Of a DNA stretch of 64,000 nucleotides, positions 38,055 through 49,102 are shown in pieces. Below the pieces are notes generated by a model, which saw only the letters and a program-made list of their open reading frames with translations, had not been told where the DNA came from and did no database searches. The first letter of the stretch is position 1; every line of letters begins with the position of its first letter. The stretch spans positions 310,001-374,000 of the forward strand of contig JACPVS010000006.1 of the NCBI GenBank assembly GCA_016197365.1. Reading direction: 5' to 3'. The DNA is from Mycolicibacterium cosmeticum (lineage in GTDB: Bacteria; Actinomycetota; Actinomycetes; Mycobacteriales; Mycobacteriaceae). Made by a program: the position numbers and the translations under genes.

Positions 38055-39613
38055 CTATCCAGGCGCCCTCCATCGAATACTTCCAACTCTCACCGGTTCT
38101 CATCGTCCTCGGGGTCGCGGTGGCCGGCGTTCTGATAGAGGCGTTCCTGCCGCGCGGAGTCCGGTACGGCGCTCAGCTGGCGCTCGCGGTCGGCGGTCAG
38201 GCCGCCGCACTGGCGGCGGTGGTGCTGGTGACGTTCGCCCTCGACGGAACGGGAGCACCCGCCGCCGTCGGCGCCGTCGCGATCGACCGGCCCGCGCTGT
38301 TCCTGCAGGGCACCCTGCTGCTGATCGGCATCCTCGGGACACTGCTGATCGCCGAGCGCCGGATACCCGCCGCCGGCGAAGCGGCCGGCCCCGGTCTGGA
38401 TGGGTTCACCCCGCAGGCCGCCGCGGTCCCGGGCAGCGTCGCGGAGAAGATCGCCGCGAAAGCGGTTGTGGCGCAGACCGAGGTGTTTCCGCTGACCATG
38501 TTCGCCGTCGCGGGTATGATGCTGTTCCCGGCCGCCGATGATCTGCTGACGATGTTCGTCTCCCTCGAGGTGTTCTCGCTGCCGCTATACCTGATGTGCG
38601 GGCTGGCCCGCAGGCGCCGGTTGCTGTCCCAGGAAGCCGCGCTGAAATACTTTCTGCTGGGCGCGTTCTCGTCGGCGTTCTTCCTGTACGGGATCGCGAT
38701 GCTCTACGGGTTCTCCGGGGTCTTCAGCCTCAGCGGTATCGCGGCCGCGGTGACCACCGGCGGGGACACCTCGATGGCCGTGGTGGGCGTTGCACTGATA
38801 TCGGTCGGGGTGCTGTTCAAAGTTGGCGCCGTGCCGTTTCATTCGTGGATTCCCGACGTGTATCAGGGCGCCCCGACGCCGGTCACGGCGTTCATGGCCG
38901 CCGCCACGAAGATCGCGGCGTTCGGGGCCATGCTGCGCATCTTCTACGTGGCGCTACCCGGCCTGGCCGATGACTGGCGTCCGGTGCTGTGGGTCATCGC
39001 CATCCTCACCATGGCCGTCGGCACCCTCACCGCGGTGTCGCAGAGCGATGTCAAGCGAATGCTGGCGTATTCGTCAGTGGCCCACGCGGGTTTCATCCTC
39101 ACCGGGGTGATCGCGCTCAATGGCGCCGGTCTGTCCGCGACGCTGTTCTACCTGTTCGCCTACGGTTTCAGCACCTTGGGCGCATTCGCGTTGGCCGGCC
39201 TGGTGCGCAACGCCGACGGCGAGGAGGCCAGCTCGCTTGCGGAATGGGCCGGGCTGGGCCGGCGTCACCCCTTGGTGGGAGTGGTGTTTTCACTGTTCCT
39301 GCTGGCATTCGCGGGCATCCCGTTGACCAGTGGTTTCGTCAGCAAGTTCGCGGTGTTCAAGGCAGCGGCCGAGGGTGGGGCCGCTCCCCTGGTGATCGTC
39401 GGTGTGGTGGCCAGTGCTGTGGCGGCGTACTTCTACGTGCGGGTGATCGTGTTGATGTTCTTCACCGATCCACCCGAGAATCCGCCGACCGTCGTGGTGC
39501 CGAGTGTGCTGAGCACCGCGACCGTGACCGTCACCGCTGCCGTCACTTTCGCCCTCGGCGCGCTGCCGCAACCGCTGCTGGATCTGGTCAACGGCCAGCA
39601 GTTCACCGGCTGA
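38051..39613 (+). CDS. nuoN: NADH-quinone oxidoreductase subunit N
   Basis: 520 residues from ATG 38051. Third antiporter-like subunit: LFVSLEVFSLPLYLM-type helix with Glu, LFKVGAVPFHSWIPDVYQGAPTPVTAFMAAATK and SQSDVKRMLAYSSVAHAGFI. A hydrophilic insertion of about 40 residues (98-140, ERRIPAAGEAAGPGLDGF...AKAVVAQTE) between early helices is seen in actinobacterial NuoN. Last gene of the operon; its 3' end overlaps the convergent esterase by 11 bp, and no terminator is evident. Confidence 0.97.
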   Translation: MTIQAPSIEYFQLSPVLIVLGVAVAGVLIEAFLPRGVRYGAQLALAVGGQAAALAAVVLVTFALDGTGAPAAVGAVAIDRPALFLQGTLLLIGILGTLLIAERRIPAAGEAAGPGLDGFTPQAAAVPGSVAEKIAAKAVVAQTEVFPLTMFAVAGMMLFPAADDLLTMFVSLEVFSLPLYLMCGLARRRRLLSQEAALKYFLLGAFSSAFFLYGIAMLYGFSGVFSLSGIAAAVTTGGDTSMAVVGVALISVGVLFKVGAVPFHSWIPDVYQGAPTPVTAFMAAATKIAAFGAMLRIFYVALPGLADDWRPVLWVIAILTMAVGTLTAVSQSDVKRMLAYSSVAHAGFILTGVIALNGAGLSATLFYLFAYGFSTLGAFALAGLVRNADGEEASSLAEWAGLGRRHPLVGVVFSLFLLAFAGIPLTSGFVSKFAVFKAAAEGGAAPLVIVGVVASAVAAYFYVRVIVLMFFTDPPENPPTVVVPSVLSTATVTVTAAVTFALGALPQPLLDLVNGQQFTG

Positions 39614-40511
39614 CGGCCTGGCCCACCTGCCGGGCGATCAGCTCGTACATGCCGCGGGTGACCTCGGTGGCGTCGCTCATGATGTTGTAGCCGTGATCGA
39701 CGGCGGGAACCTCGACGTAATCGGCGAGCGCGTCCACCGCATCAAGGCTCTTGGCGTAGGCGGCGGCCTCGTCACGCAGCCGGTCATATTCACATGCGAT
39801 CACCAAAGCCGGTGCGATCCCGGCAATCTCGTCGGCATTGTCGCCCCACGCCGGTGAGGCCAGCGGGTCGCGGCGCCTCTTGTGGTCGGGAATGTAGGCG
39901 GTGTCGAACACCTCGCCCATCCACGGTTTCATGACGGCCTTGCCGCCCCGCGGTGACCGTTTGCGATCCGTTGCCGTCACCAGATCCAAAGGTGCATAGT
40001 GCAGCACCTGCAGCGCGATCGGTGGACCGTTGTGCGTCAGCGCCATCCGCGCGACGGCCGCGGACAGATTGCCGCCCGCGCTCTGGCCGCCCACGCAGAG
40101 CCGCTCATCGGGCCAGTTACCGGCCGCCCACAGCACCACGTCATACAGCTGCTCGACGGGCGTCGGGAATCGGTGGTCGGGGGCCAGCAGATAATCGGTG
40201 TTGACCACGGTGACGCCGGCGCGGGCCGCCAGGTAGCGGCACCACGGGTCGTCCTGCTCGCGGTGCCCGACGACGAAGCCACCCCCGTGGATGTTGACGT
40301 ACACCCCGGACGATGGGCCCTCGGGGTGGTAGACGGTCGCCGGGGTGTCACCGTGGCGGGTCGGAACGGTGATCTCCGTGGTCGCGGCGACCAGTTCAGG
40401 GAAACGCACCCCGGGCTTCGGGCTGGGGTTGACGATCCGGGAGAAGACTCGGGCCAGGTTGTCGGCAAGGATGGGCGTCGATAACACGGACACGCCTTCG
40501 ACCATACGCAT
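39603..40511 (-). CDS. HSL-family (Lip) carboxylesterase
   Basis: 302 residues; start ATG 40511 or 40505. Hormone-sensitive-lipase branch of alpha/beta hydrolases: oxyanion HGGG (75-78), nucleophile in GGQSAGG (Ser144), Asp in CEYDRLRDE and His in VDHGYNIMS. These cytosolic enzymes cut short- and medium-chain esters and lipids. It shares its last 11 bp with nuoN on the opposite strand and is divergent from the crotonase at 40523 with only 11 bp between the starts, so their promoters overlap coding sequence. Confidence 0.92.
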   Translation of the reverse strand: MRMVEGVSVLSTPILADNLARVFSRIVNPSPKPGVRFPELVAATTEITVPTRHGDTPATVYHPEGPSSGVYVNIHGGGFVVGHREQDDPWCRYLAARAGVTVVNTDYLLAPDHRFPTPVEQLYDVVLWAAGNWPDERLCVGGQSAGGNLSAAVARMALTHNGPPIALQVLHYAPLDLVTATDRKRSPRGGKAVMKPWMGEVFDTAYIPDHKRRRDPLASPAWGDNADEIAGIAPALVIACEYDRLRDEAAAYAKSLDAVDALADYVEVPAVDHGYNIMSDATEVTRGMYELIARQVGQAVSR

Positions 40512-40522
40512 AGGTTCGACCG

Positions 40523-41299
40523 ATGACCCCCGCGGTGACCACCGTCCTGACCTCCGATCACGGCGCCGTGCGGCTGCTGACCCTGAACAGGCCGGAGGCC
40601 AGGAACGCGCTGAACCGGGAATTGATCCGCGCGTTGTACGCGGCGCTCACCGAAACCGACGCCGACGAGGCGGTACGCGCGGTGGTGCTCACCGGGACCG
40701 ATCCCGCGTTCTGCGCGGGTGTCGACCTCAAGGAAGCCGCACGGGATGGCCTGAAGTATTTCGAGGAGTTCCGGTCGCAGAGTTGCATCACCGCGGTGCG
40801 CGAGATGCGGACCCCGATCATCGGGGCGATCAACGGCGCCACGTTCACCGGCGGCCTGGAGATCGCGCTCGGCTGCGATTTCCTGGTGGCCTCGAAGCGT
40901 GCGGTGTTCGCCGACACCCATGCCCGGGTGGGGATCCTGCCGGGCGGCGGGATGACCGCGCGACTGCCTCAAGTGGTCGGTCTGGCGATGGCGCGCCGGC
41001 TCTCGATGACGGGCGAGGTGATCGACGCGGCGCGCGCCGAACGCATCGGGTTGGTGACCGAGGTGGTCGAGCCCTCGCAGTTACTGGGCCGCGCGCTGCA
41101 GCTGGCGGGCCAGATCGCCGAGGTGCCGGGTCCGATCATGCTGGGGCTCAAGCAGATCTACACCGAAGGTGCGGCGGCCGTGATCGATCCCGCGCTGGAT
41201 GCCGAAGCCCGGATCGCATACGCGCAGCACCGCGATTTCGACAGTCTGGGCGACCAGTTCCGTGCGGTGTCCGAACGCAACAAGAGCCAGATCCACTAG
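40523..41299 (+). CDS. Enoyl-CoA hydratase/isomerase (crotonase) family protein
   Basis: 258 residues. Crotonase fold with oxyanion hole residues in FCAGVDLKEA and INGATFTGGLEIALGCDFLVA, where the Glu of GGLE corresponds to the first catalytic Glu (rat E144). The second catalytic position (E164, in a Q-P-E-I context) is occupied by His in FADTHARVGILPGGG. A true hydratase normally needs both, so isomerase, lyase or altered hydratase activity is possible. It is alone on its strand next to an esterase. Classified as EchA without number. Confidence 0.9.
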   Translation: MTPAVTTVLTSDHGAVRLLTLNRPEARNALNRELIRALYAALTETDADEAVRAVVLTGTDPAFCAGVDLKEAARDGLKYFEEFRSQSCITAVREMRTPIIGAINGATFTGGLEIALGCDFLVASKRAVFADTHARVGILPGGGMTARLPQVVGLAMARRLSMTGEVIDAARAERIGLVTEVVEPSQLLGRALQLAGQIAEVPGPIMLGLKQIYTEGAAAVIDPALDAEARIAYAQHRDFDSLGDQFRAVSERNKSQIH

Positions 41300-41308
41300 C
41301 CGACGATG

Positions 41309-43072
<1,764 letters not shown>

Positions 43073-43074
43073 AC

Positions 43075-44190
43075 ATGCTCGGCCCGATGGATGAATTCCC
43101 GGTACACCAGATCCCGAAACCCATTGCCTGGCCCGGATCTTCGGACCGCAACTTCTATGACCGGTCCTACTTCAACGCACACGACCGCACCGGCGACATC
43201 TTCCTCGTCACCGGCATCGGCTATTACCCCAATCTCGGGGTGAAGGACGCTTTCCTCCTGGTCCGGCGCGGGGACACCCAGACCGCGGTACACCTGTCGG
43301 ATGCCATCGACCAGGACCGCCTCAACCAGCACGTGCTGGGCTACCGGGTCGACGTGCAGGATCCGCTGCGCACGCTGCGAATCACCCTCGACGAGACCGA
43401 CGGGATCGCCGCCGACCTCACCTGGAACGGCTTGTTCGACGCGGTGCAGGAACAGCCCCACATCATGCGCACCGGCAACCGCGTCACGCTGGATGCTCAG
43501 CGGTTCGCCCAACTCGGTTCGTGGAGCGGCTCTTTGGAGATCGACGGCGTGCGCATCACGGTGGATCCCGACGTGTGGATCGGCTCCCGGGACCGGTCCT
43601 GGGGCATCCGCCCGATCGGTGAAGCCGAACCCGCCGGCCGGCCCGCCGATCCGCCGTTCGAGGGCATGTGGTGGCTCTACGTGCCGATGGCGTTCGACGA
43701 CTTCTCCATCGTCGTGATCCTGCAGGAGGAGCCCAACGGATTCCGGTCCCTCAACGACTGCACCCGCATCTGGAAGGACGGACGCGTCGAGCAGCTCGGC
43801 TGGCCCCGGGTGAAGATCCACTACCGCTCCGGGACCCGCATCCCCACCGGGGCCACCATCGACGCCACCGCGCAGGACGGTTCACCGGTGCGGTTCGACG
43901 TGGAATCCAAACTGCCCGTGCCGATTCACGTCGGCGGCGGCTACGGCGGCGACTCCGACTGGACGCATGGCGTGTGGCGCGGCGAGAAGTTCACCGAGCG
44001 GCTGACCTATGACATGACCGACCCCGCGATCATCGGGCGGTCCGGATTCGGGGTCATCGACCACGTGGGCCGCGCGGTGTGCACCGAGGGTGACAGCGCC
44101 CCCGCCGAAGGGTGGGGCCTGTTCGAGCACGGCGCACTGGGGCGCCACGACCCGTCCGGGTTCGCCGACTGGCTGACCGTCGCTCCCTAG
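43075..44190 (+). CDS. Conserved hypothetical protein, Rv3169-like (CrtC/AttH lipocalin-like)
   Basis: 371 residues, beginning two bases after the kinase stop. It is rich in aromatic beta-strand patterns: RNFYDRSYFNAHDRTGDIFLVTGIGYYPNLGVKDAFLLV, DRSWGIRPIG and FEGMWWLYVPMAFDDFSIVVILQEEPNG. This resembles the CrtC/AttH double-lipocalin fold, a resemblance I infer from the W-G-I-R-P and M-W-W patterns. No enzymatic residues are known to me. The gene pair with the kinase is conserved in M. tuberculosis (Rv3168-Rv3169), so the two probably act together on a hydrophobic substrate. Confidence 0.85.
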   Translation: MLGPMDEFPVHQIPKPIAWPGSSDRNFYDRSYFNAHDRTGDIFLVTGIGYYPNLGVKDAFLLVRRGDTQTAVHLSDAIDQDRLNQHVLGYRVDVQDPLRTLRITLDETDGIAADLTWNGLFDAVQEQPHIMRTGNRVTLDAQRFAQLGSWSGSLEIDGVRITVDPDVWIGSRDRSWGIRPIGEAEPAGRPADPPFEGMWWLYVPMAFDDFSIVVILQEEPNGFRSLNDCTRIWKDGRVEQLGWPRVKIHYRSGTRIPTGATIDATAQDGSPVRFDVESKLPVPIHVGGGYGGDSDWTHGVWRGEKFTERLTYDMTDPAIIGRSGFGVIDHVGRAVCTEGDSAPAEGWGLFEHGALGRHDPSGFADWLTVAP

Positions 44191-44208
44191 GAGGACTCCG
44201 CTCTCGCT

Positions 44209-44290
44209 GCTCTGACGAGATTGCGTCCAGGGTCGCGCCCGCGGGCTGTTCGGCGCCAAACCACAACCCTGGGCGCAATCTCGTCAGAGC
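44209..44290. repeat. Dispersed intergenic palindrome, copy 2
   Basis: Arms of 25 nt (44209-44233 and 44266-44290) pair at 24 of 25 positions, with one G-T type mismatch. They begin GCTCTGACGAGATTGCG and end with CCAGGGT; the loop is 32 nt. The arm repeats the GACGAGATTGC-NNN-CAGGGT core of copy 1 at 15485-15562. It lies between convergent genes, so it may double as a bidirectional terminator here. Confidence 0.9.
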
Positions 44291-44303
44291 ACGGGAAAAG
44301 CAG

Positions 44304-44657
44304 TCAGAAGGCAGACCAGAAGAGCACCGCCGCGGCCGCCGCCTCGACCAGGCAGTAGAACCAGTTGGGGTAGAACGGCGTCCGCTCCCCGAATACCGAC
44401 AGCAGCCGTCCTACCGCCATCCCTGCGAGCGCGGCGCCGACGGTGACGAGCACACCGGTGCGTACCTCCGGCACGCGTGACGCGTAAACCAGCACGGCGG
44501 CGATGGCCAGCCCGAAACCGCCGTACACGGCGCGCACCTCGGAGCGTGCGGTCGCGTTGCCCAGGGTGACGCCGAACGGGCGCAGCATGGCGGCCGGGGT
44601 GGCGAGGGCGTAGATCCCCATGCCGGCGAAAAACACCGCGACGACGAGTTCGACCAC
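44304..44657 (-). CDS. DUF4345-like four-helix membrane protein
   Basis: 117 residues from GTG 44657, with AGGAGGG upstream. Four predicted hydrophobic helices: VELVVAVFFAGMGIYALA (2-19), the one after VYGGFGLAIAAVLVYAS, VRTGVLVTVGAALAGMAVGRLL and the final NWFYCLVEAAAAAVLFW. R.VYGG at the second helix and GR.LS plus E.A at the end fit the DUF4345 pattern. Function is unknown. It starts 1 bp after the glycosylase gene stop on the same strand. Confidence 0.82.
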   Translation of the reverse strand: MVELVVAVFFAGMGIYALATPAAMLRPFGVTLGNATARSEVRAVYGGFGLAIAAVLVYASRVPEVRTGVLVTVGAALAGMAVGRLLSVFGERTPFYPNWFYCLVEAAAAAVLFWSAF

Positions 44658-44658
44658 G

Positions 44659-45180
44659 TCAACCCTCCTGCTTCAGCGCAGCGCGCAACTCACCGTAGGA
44701 CTCGACCAGACCGTCGAGGGTGAAGTTCCGGTTCAGCCCGCTCGGATTGGGCAGCACCCACGCCTGCGCGCCCGCGACGGCGGCGGCGTCGGGCTGCCGT
44801 CCCCAGTCCAGATCGGGTCGGGACGCCATGGCCGCCAGCGCCCGCTTGCCGAGGAACGCCACCACCCGGGGTGCGTACCGCTGGATCTTGGCCTCGAACG
44901 TCGGTGCCGCCCGGCGGAATTCGTCGGCGGTGACACCGGATGCCCGCGGGGTCGGGCGGGTCACCACCGCGGTGATGCCGCAGCCGTACGTCAGCAGCCG
45001 GCGCTCCTCGTCGGGTCGCAGGCGGACATCGGTGAACCCGGCCTGATACAGCACGGCCCAGAATCGGTTGCTCGGGCTGGAGAAGTTGTGGCCGTCGGCC
45101 GCCGCGGTCGACGCGGGGTTGATGCCACAGAACACGACGTCCAGTCCGGTGGCCAGGATGTCCGGCGAGTAGCCGCTCAG
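44659..45180 (-). CDS. Mismatch-specific G:T/U DNA glycosylase (Mug/TDG family)
   Basis: About 173 residues. The Mug active site VVFCGINPASTAAADGHNF (catalytic Asn21 if the first codon is 45180) and the C-terminal LPNPSGLNRNF intercalation loop are clear, with RFWAVLYQAGF between. It removes uracil or thymine opposite G. No ATG, GTG or TTG lies where the family normally begins: the frame is open to 45537 inside the monooxygenase gene. The reading taken here starts at CTG 45180, which overlaps the upstream TGA as CTGA. A GTG at 45135 would delete the first strand. The start is therefore uncertain. Confidence 0.8.
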   Translation of the reverse strand: MSGYSPDILATGLDVVFCGINPASTAAADGHNFSSPSNRFWAVLYQAGFTDVRLRPDEERRLLTYGCGITAVVTRPTPRASGVTADEFRRAAPTFEAKIQRYAPRVVAFLGKRALAAMASRPDLDWGRQPDAAAVAGAQAWVLPNPSGLNRNFTLDGLVESYGELRAALKQEG

Positions 45181-46688
45181 ATGGCGATCTTCGACGTGAC
45201 AGGCGACTTCTCGGGCTTCTCGGCGACGACGGGGGCCCGGCCGAACACCATCGACTCCCCGATCTTGTCGAACCGGTGCTCCAGCACGTCGAGGCCGTAG
45301 TTGTGCCGCACTGTCCAAGGCCGGTGCATACCGGATTTCGGCAACGCATGCGGGGCTCGCTGCACATAGCCGGCGTTGATGTCCCAGGCCGGCTTCTCTT
45401 CCATCGCCACCCCGCCCAGATGGGGATAGGCATGGGTGTAGCCATGGGAATCCATGTACGCCAGCAGCTTTGCCACCGATTTCGCGGTCATGTCGGCACG
45501 CAGTGTCCACGAGGCATTGGTGTAGCCGACGCACCACGCCATGTTCGGCACCTCTTCGAGCAGATGCTCTTTGTAGACGAACCGGTCGGTCGGTTCGATA
45601 CGCACGCCGTCGATGCTCAACCCGATGCCGCCGAGGGCCTGCAACTGCAACCCCGTAGCCGTCACGATGATGTCGGCGTCCAGGCGGGCGCCGGAGGCGA
45701 GCACGATGCCGGTGGCGTCGATGTGGTCGATGTGGTCGGTGACGATGTCGGCCCGCCCGGCGCTGATGTCCTCGTACAGATCACCGTCGAGCACCAGACA
45801 CATCCGCTGATCCCACGGCTTGTACTTCGGCTTGAAGTGGACGTCGACGGGATAGCCCTGCGGAAGCCGCGCGATGGTGCGGTTGCGGATCAGCCACCGC
45901 CCGCGCTTGGGGGCCTTGCGGAAGAACCAGAACATCGCGTAGTGCATCCACGCGTTCCTGAACCGGATGAACCGGTGGGCGAGCTTGCGCGGCAACACCT
46001 TCCGTACGGTCTGCATCGCCATCGGAACGGCAGGCATCGGCATCATGTACGTGGGTGAGCGCTGCAGCATGGTGACGTGGGCGGCCTGCTCGGCCAACGC
46101 GGGCACCAGGCTGATGGCCGTCGCGCCGCTACCGATCACCACCACGTTCTTGCCCGCATAGTCCAGGGACTCCGGCCAGAACTGCGGGTGCACCACCTCG
46201 CCGCCGAAGTCGTCCATCCCGGCGATCTGCGGGGTGTGCGGCTGGTCGTAGTTGTAGTAGCCGGTGCCGAAGAACAGGAAGCGGGCCCGTCGGGTCTGCT
46301 GCACCCCACCGGTTTCGGTGCGCACCGACCACGTGTCGGCAGCCGAGTCCCAGTCCGCGGAGATCACCTTGGTGTCGAAGACGATGTGCCGGTCGATGCC
46401 GTACTTGCGGGCCGCATCGGTCAGGTACTCGCGGATGTCCGCCCCGTCGGCGACATGTTCGGCTCGCGTCCACGGCTCGTACGGGAAGCTGAGGGTGAAG
46501 ATGTCGCTGTCGGATCGAATACCCGGGTAGCGGAACAGGTCCCAGGTGCCGCCGATGCGTTCGCGTCGTTCCAGGACGGTGTAGGTCAGCCGCGGGTTCT
46601 GTTCATGGATGCGGTAAGCGGCGTTGATCCCGGAGATACCGGCTCCGATGATCAGCACATCAGAGAACTCGGCCTGCTGCTCGCCCAT
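45177..46688 (-). CDS. Flavin-containing Baeyer-Villiger-type monooxygenase (EthA/MymA-like)
   Basis: 503 residues from ATG 46688, preceded by AGGAGGT; an upstream GTG would add 13 residues. FAD site GAGISG (15-20), then GGTWDLFRYPGIRSDSDIFTL. The Baeyer-Villiger fingerprint FGGEVVHPQFWP is intact, followed by the NADPH Rossmann site VVVIGSGATAISLVPAL. C-terminal NMAWCVGYTNASWTLRADM is shared with EthA and MymA of M. tuberculosis. It converts ketones to esters or oxidises sulfur and nitrogen, using NADPH. Physiological substrate unknown. The glycosylase gene overlaps its stop. Confidence 0.92.
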   Translation of the reverse strand: MGEQQAEFSDVLIIGAGISGINAAYRIHEQNPRLTYTVLERRERIGGTWDLFRYPGIRSDSDIFTLSFPYEPWTRAEHVADGADIREYLTDAARKYGIDRHIVFDTKVISADWDSAADTWSVRTETGGVQQTRRARFLFFGTGYYNYDQPHTPQIAGMDDFGGEVVHPQFWPESLDYAGKNVVVIGSGATAISLVPALAEQAAHVTMLQRSPTYMMPMPAVPMAMQTVRKVLPRKLAHRFIRFRNAWMHYAMFWFFRKAPKRGRWLIRNRTIARLPQGYPVDVHFKPKYKPWDQRMCLVLDGDLYEDISAGRADIVTDHIDHIDATGIVLASGARLDADIIVTATGLQLQALGGIGLSIDGVRIEPTDRFVYKEHLLEEVPNMAWCVGYTNASWTLRADMTAKSVAKLLAYMDSHGYTHAYPHLGGVAMEEKPAWDINAGYVQRAPHALPKSGMHRPWTVRHNYGLDVLEHRFDKIGESMVFGRAPVVAEKPEKSPVTSKIAI

Positions 46689-46733
46689 GGACGACCTCCT
46701 TGTGGTCCCGCGCCGTACCACCACCATAGGTGC

Positions 46734-47726
46734 TCAGGTGCGCAGTGCGTCAACGATCTGGGCCAGCGAATCCACCGCGATCGGTCCGGGCTGGTAGATG
46801 CAGATCCGGTCGGACACGCCGGCCACCCTGTCCTTGATATGGCGGGCGATGTCGGCCGGGGTGCCGCACGCGGCGATGGTGTGCAGCACCTCGTCGTCGA
46901 TCAGCGCCCCCATCTCCGCCCATCGCCCCTGCTTGGACAGGGCGTGCAGGTCGGGCTGCAGGTCCCCCCAGCCGTGCGTCTCCAGCACAGGCCGGTACGC
47001 CGGGGTCGAACCGTAGAAGGCCAGCAGCTGGCGCGTCGCCGCATGCCCGGGATTGCTGTCCGACTCGACGGACACGATGATCTCCGGCACCACAGCAAGG
47101 TCTTCGCGGCTGCGCCCCGACGCCGCCAGCCCGGCGTCGACACCGGCCATCGTCACCTCGTGCAGGAAACGCTTGGACCCGAACGGCATCACCAGCAACC
47201 CATCGGCGTGTTCGGCCACCGCCCGGGTGAGGCGCGGTCCCAGCGCCCCGACATAGATCGGCGGCGGCCCGTAATCGTTGCCGCGCGGGGTGAACGTCGG
47301 TGTCATCAGGGTGTGCCGGTAGTAGTCGCCCCGAAAGTCGAGTCGCTCCCCCGTCGACCACGTCGCGAAGATGGCGCGCAGCGCCGCGACCAGTTCGGTC
47401 ATCCGCGCCACCGGCCGGTCGAAATCGGCGCCGAACCGCTTCTCGATCTGCGTGCGGATCTGGGTGCCCAGTCCCAGGGTGAACCGGCCGCCGGTGAGGA
47501 TCTGATGGTCGATCGCCTGATGCGCCAGGTGAATCGGGTTGCGCGGGAACGCGATCGCCACGTTGGTCATCAGGTCCAGGCCGCCGACGGTGGACGCCAG
47601 CGTCAGCGGGGTGAAGACGTCATGCGGACCCTCGAAGGTGAACACCCCACTGGCACCGGCATCGCGCAGGGCGCGCGCCCGGTCGATGGCATCGGTGGGC
47701 CCGTACAACGCTGTCATGACCTTCAC
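46734..47726 (-). CDS. LLM-class (F420-dependent) oxidoreductase
   Basis: 330 residues from GTG 47726. Luciferase-like TIM barrel: [72 protein letters not shown], and [25 protein letters not shown]. The R.P....QA...Q.LTGGRF.LGLG motif is typical of F420-dependent members. It reduces or oxidises unknown small molecules. It is 45 bp upstream of the monooxygenase gene on the same strand and divergent from aofH, with which it shares a 50-bp intergenic space. Confidence 0.9.
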   Translation of the reverse strand: MKVMTALYGPTDAIDRARALRDAGASGVFTFEGPHDVFTPLTLASTVGGLDLMTNVAIAFPRNPIHLAHQAIDHQILTGGRFTLGLGTQIRTQIEKRFGADFDRPVARMTELVAALRAIFATWSTGERLDFRGDYYRHTLMTPTFTPRGNDYGPPPIYVGALGPRLTRAVAEHADGLLVMPFGSKRFLHEVTMAGVDAGLAASGRSREDLAVVPEIIVSVESDSNPGHAATRQLLAFYGSTPAYRPVLETHGWGDLQPDLHALSKQGRWAEMGALIDDEVLHTIAACGTPADIARHIKDRVAGVSDRICIYQPGPIAVDSLAQIVDALRT

Positions 47727-47776
47727 AGCGGCTCACCTTAATGCGCCCGGGCCATGCTTCGGGGCACACTGGGGCC

Positions 47777-49102
47777 GTGGGCGATGTGATCGTGGTGGGA
47801 GCAGGGTTCGCGGGGCTGTCGGCGGCACGGGAACTGACCAAATTCGGGCACGACGTCGTGGTGTTGGAGGGCCGGGACCGGGTCGGCGGCCGGTCGTACA
47901 CGACGACGATCGCCGGCGTCCCGGTGGACCTGGGCGGCACCTTCGTCGGGCCGACCCAGGATGCGGTGCTCAAGCTGGCCGCCGAACTGGGCTGCGACAC
48001 CGTGCCCACCCACAGCCGCGGTAAGAATCTGATCGACTGGCACGGCCGGGTGCGCTCCTACCGCAGCACCATCCCCAAGCTGTCGATGATCGAGCTGTTC
48101 GACGTGTCCCGCATCCAGTGGCGCTTCGAGCGGTTGTCCCGGCTGATCCCGGTCACCGATCCCTGGTCGGCCCCGGCCGCCGAGCGCCTGGACCGGCGCA
48201 GCCTGGACAGCTGGTTGCGCTCGGTGCACGCGAACGCTTCCACCCGCAACCTGATGGCGATCATGTCCCGGGTGACCTGGGGCTGTGAACCCGACGAGGT
48301 CTCGATGCTGCACGCGGTGCGTTACGTGAAGGCCGCCGGCGGACTGGGCCCGATGCTCGACGTCGAGGGCGGCGCGCAGCAGGAACGCTTCCCTGCCGGG
48401 ACCCAGCAGATCGCGGAGCGGATGGCCGATGACCTGACGGTGCACCTGAGCACCGCGGTACGCCGCATCGCCCGCGAGGGTGCCGGGTATCGCGTGGACT
48501 CTGACACCGGGTCCTGGACGGCGGCGGCGGTGATCGTCGCGATCCCGCCCGCACATCGCGCCGCGATCACCTTCGAGCCGGCCCTGTCCGACGATCATCG
48601 CGAACTCATCGCCCATTGGCCGCAGGGCAATCTGAGCAAGGCCTACGTCGCCTACGAGAAGCCGTTCTGGCGCGCCGCCGGATTCTCCGGGGAGGCGCTG
48701 TCCGACGAGGGACCGGTGTTCATCACCTTCGACGTCAGCCCCGGCGATGACGGGCCCGGTGTCCTGCTGGGCTTCACCGATGCCCGCACCTTCGATCCGC
48801 TGCCCCCGCAACAGCGTCGGGAACGGGCGGTGCGCAACTTCACCGCGCTGTTCGGCGCGGCCGCCGCCGAACCCATCGCCTACGTCGATCATTGTTGGGG
48901 CGCAGAGCCGTTCGCGCCGGGCGGGCCCACCGCCGCGGTGCCCCCGGGGTCGTGGAGCAACTACGGGCACGCACTGCGCACACCGGTGGAGGGCGTGTTC
49001 TGGGCCGGTACCGAGACGGCCGACGAGTGGACCGGATTCCTGGACGGTGCGGTGCGCTCAGGTCAGCGCGCCGCCGCCGAGGCGCGCGGCTACCTCACCT
49101 AG
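47777..49102 (+). CDS. aofH: Flavin amine oxidase AofH
   Basis: 441 residues from GTG 47777 ([13 protein letters not shown]); an upstream frame start at 47741 lacks family similarity. FAD-binding GAGFAG (8-13), [15 protein letters not shown] and the C-terminal flavin motif [31 protein letters not shown]. Matches the M. tuberculosis Rv3170 pattern in detail ([24 protein letters not shown]). Oxidises amines to aldehydes with H2O2. Its last 8 bp overlap the convergent hpx gene. Confidence 0.95.
   Translation: MGDVIVVGAGFAGLSAARELTKFGHDVVVLEGRDRVGGRSYTTTIAGVPVDLGGTFVGPTQDAVLKLAAELGCDTVPTHSRGKNLIDWHGRVRSYRSTIPKLSMIELFDVSRIQWRFERLSRLIPVTDPWSAPAAERLDRRSLDSWLRSVHANASTRNLMAIMSRVTWGCEPDEVSMLHAVRYVKAAGGLGPMLDVEGGAQQERFPAGTQQIAERMADDLTVHLSTAVRRIAREGAGYRVDSDTGSWTAAAVIVAIPPAHRAAITFEPALSDDHRELIAHWPQGNLSKAYVAYEKPFWRAAGFSGEALSDEGPVFITFDVSPGDDGPGVLLGFTDARTFDPLPPQQRRERAVRNFTALFGAAAAEPIAYVDHCWGAEPFAPGGPTAAVPPGSWSNYGHALRTPVEGVFWAGTETADEWTGFLDGAVRSGQRAAAEARGYLT

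Noticed and set aside
40037..40972. 311-codon minus-strand frame across the esterase and crotonase
   Set aside because: It is a frame shadow of the esterase and antisense of the crotonase, both of which have intact catalytic motifs.
44659..45537. 292-codon reading of the glycosylase with a long N-terminal extension
   Set aside because: The extra residues are antisense-free but out of frame within the monooxygenase C-terminus, with no conserved motif; the family normally begins near the GINP motif.
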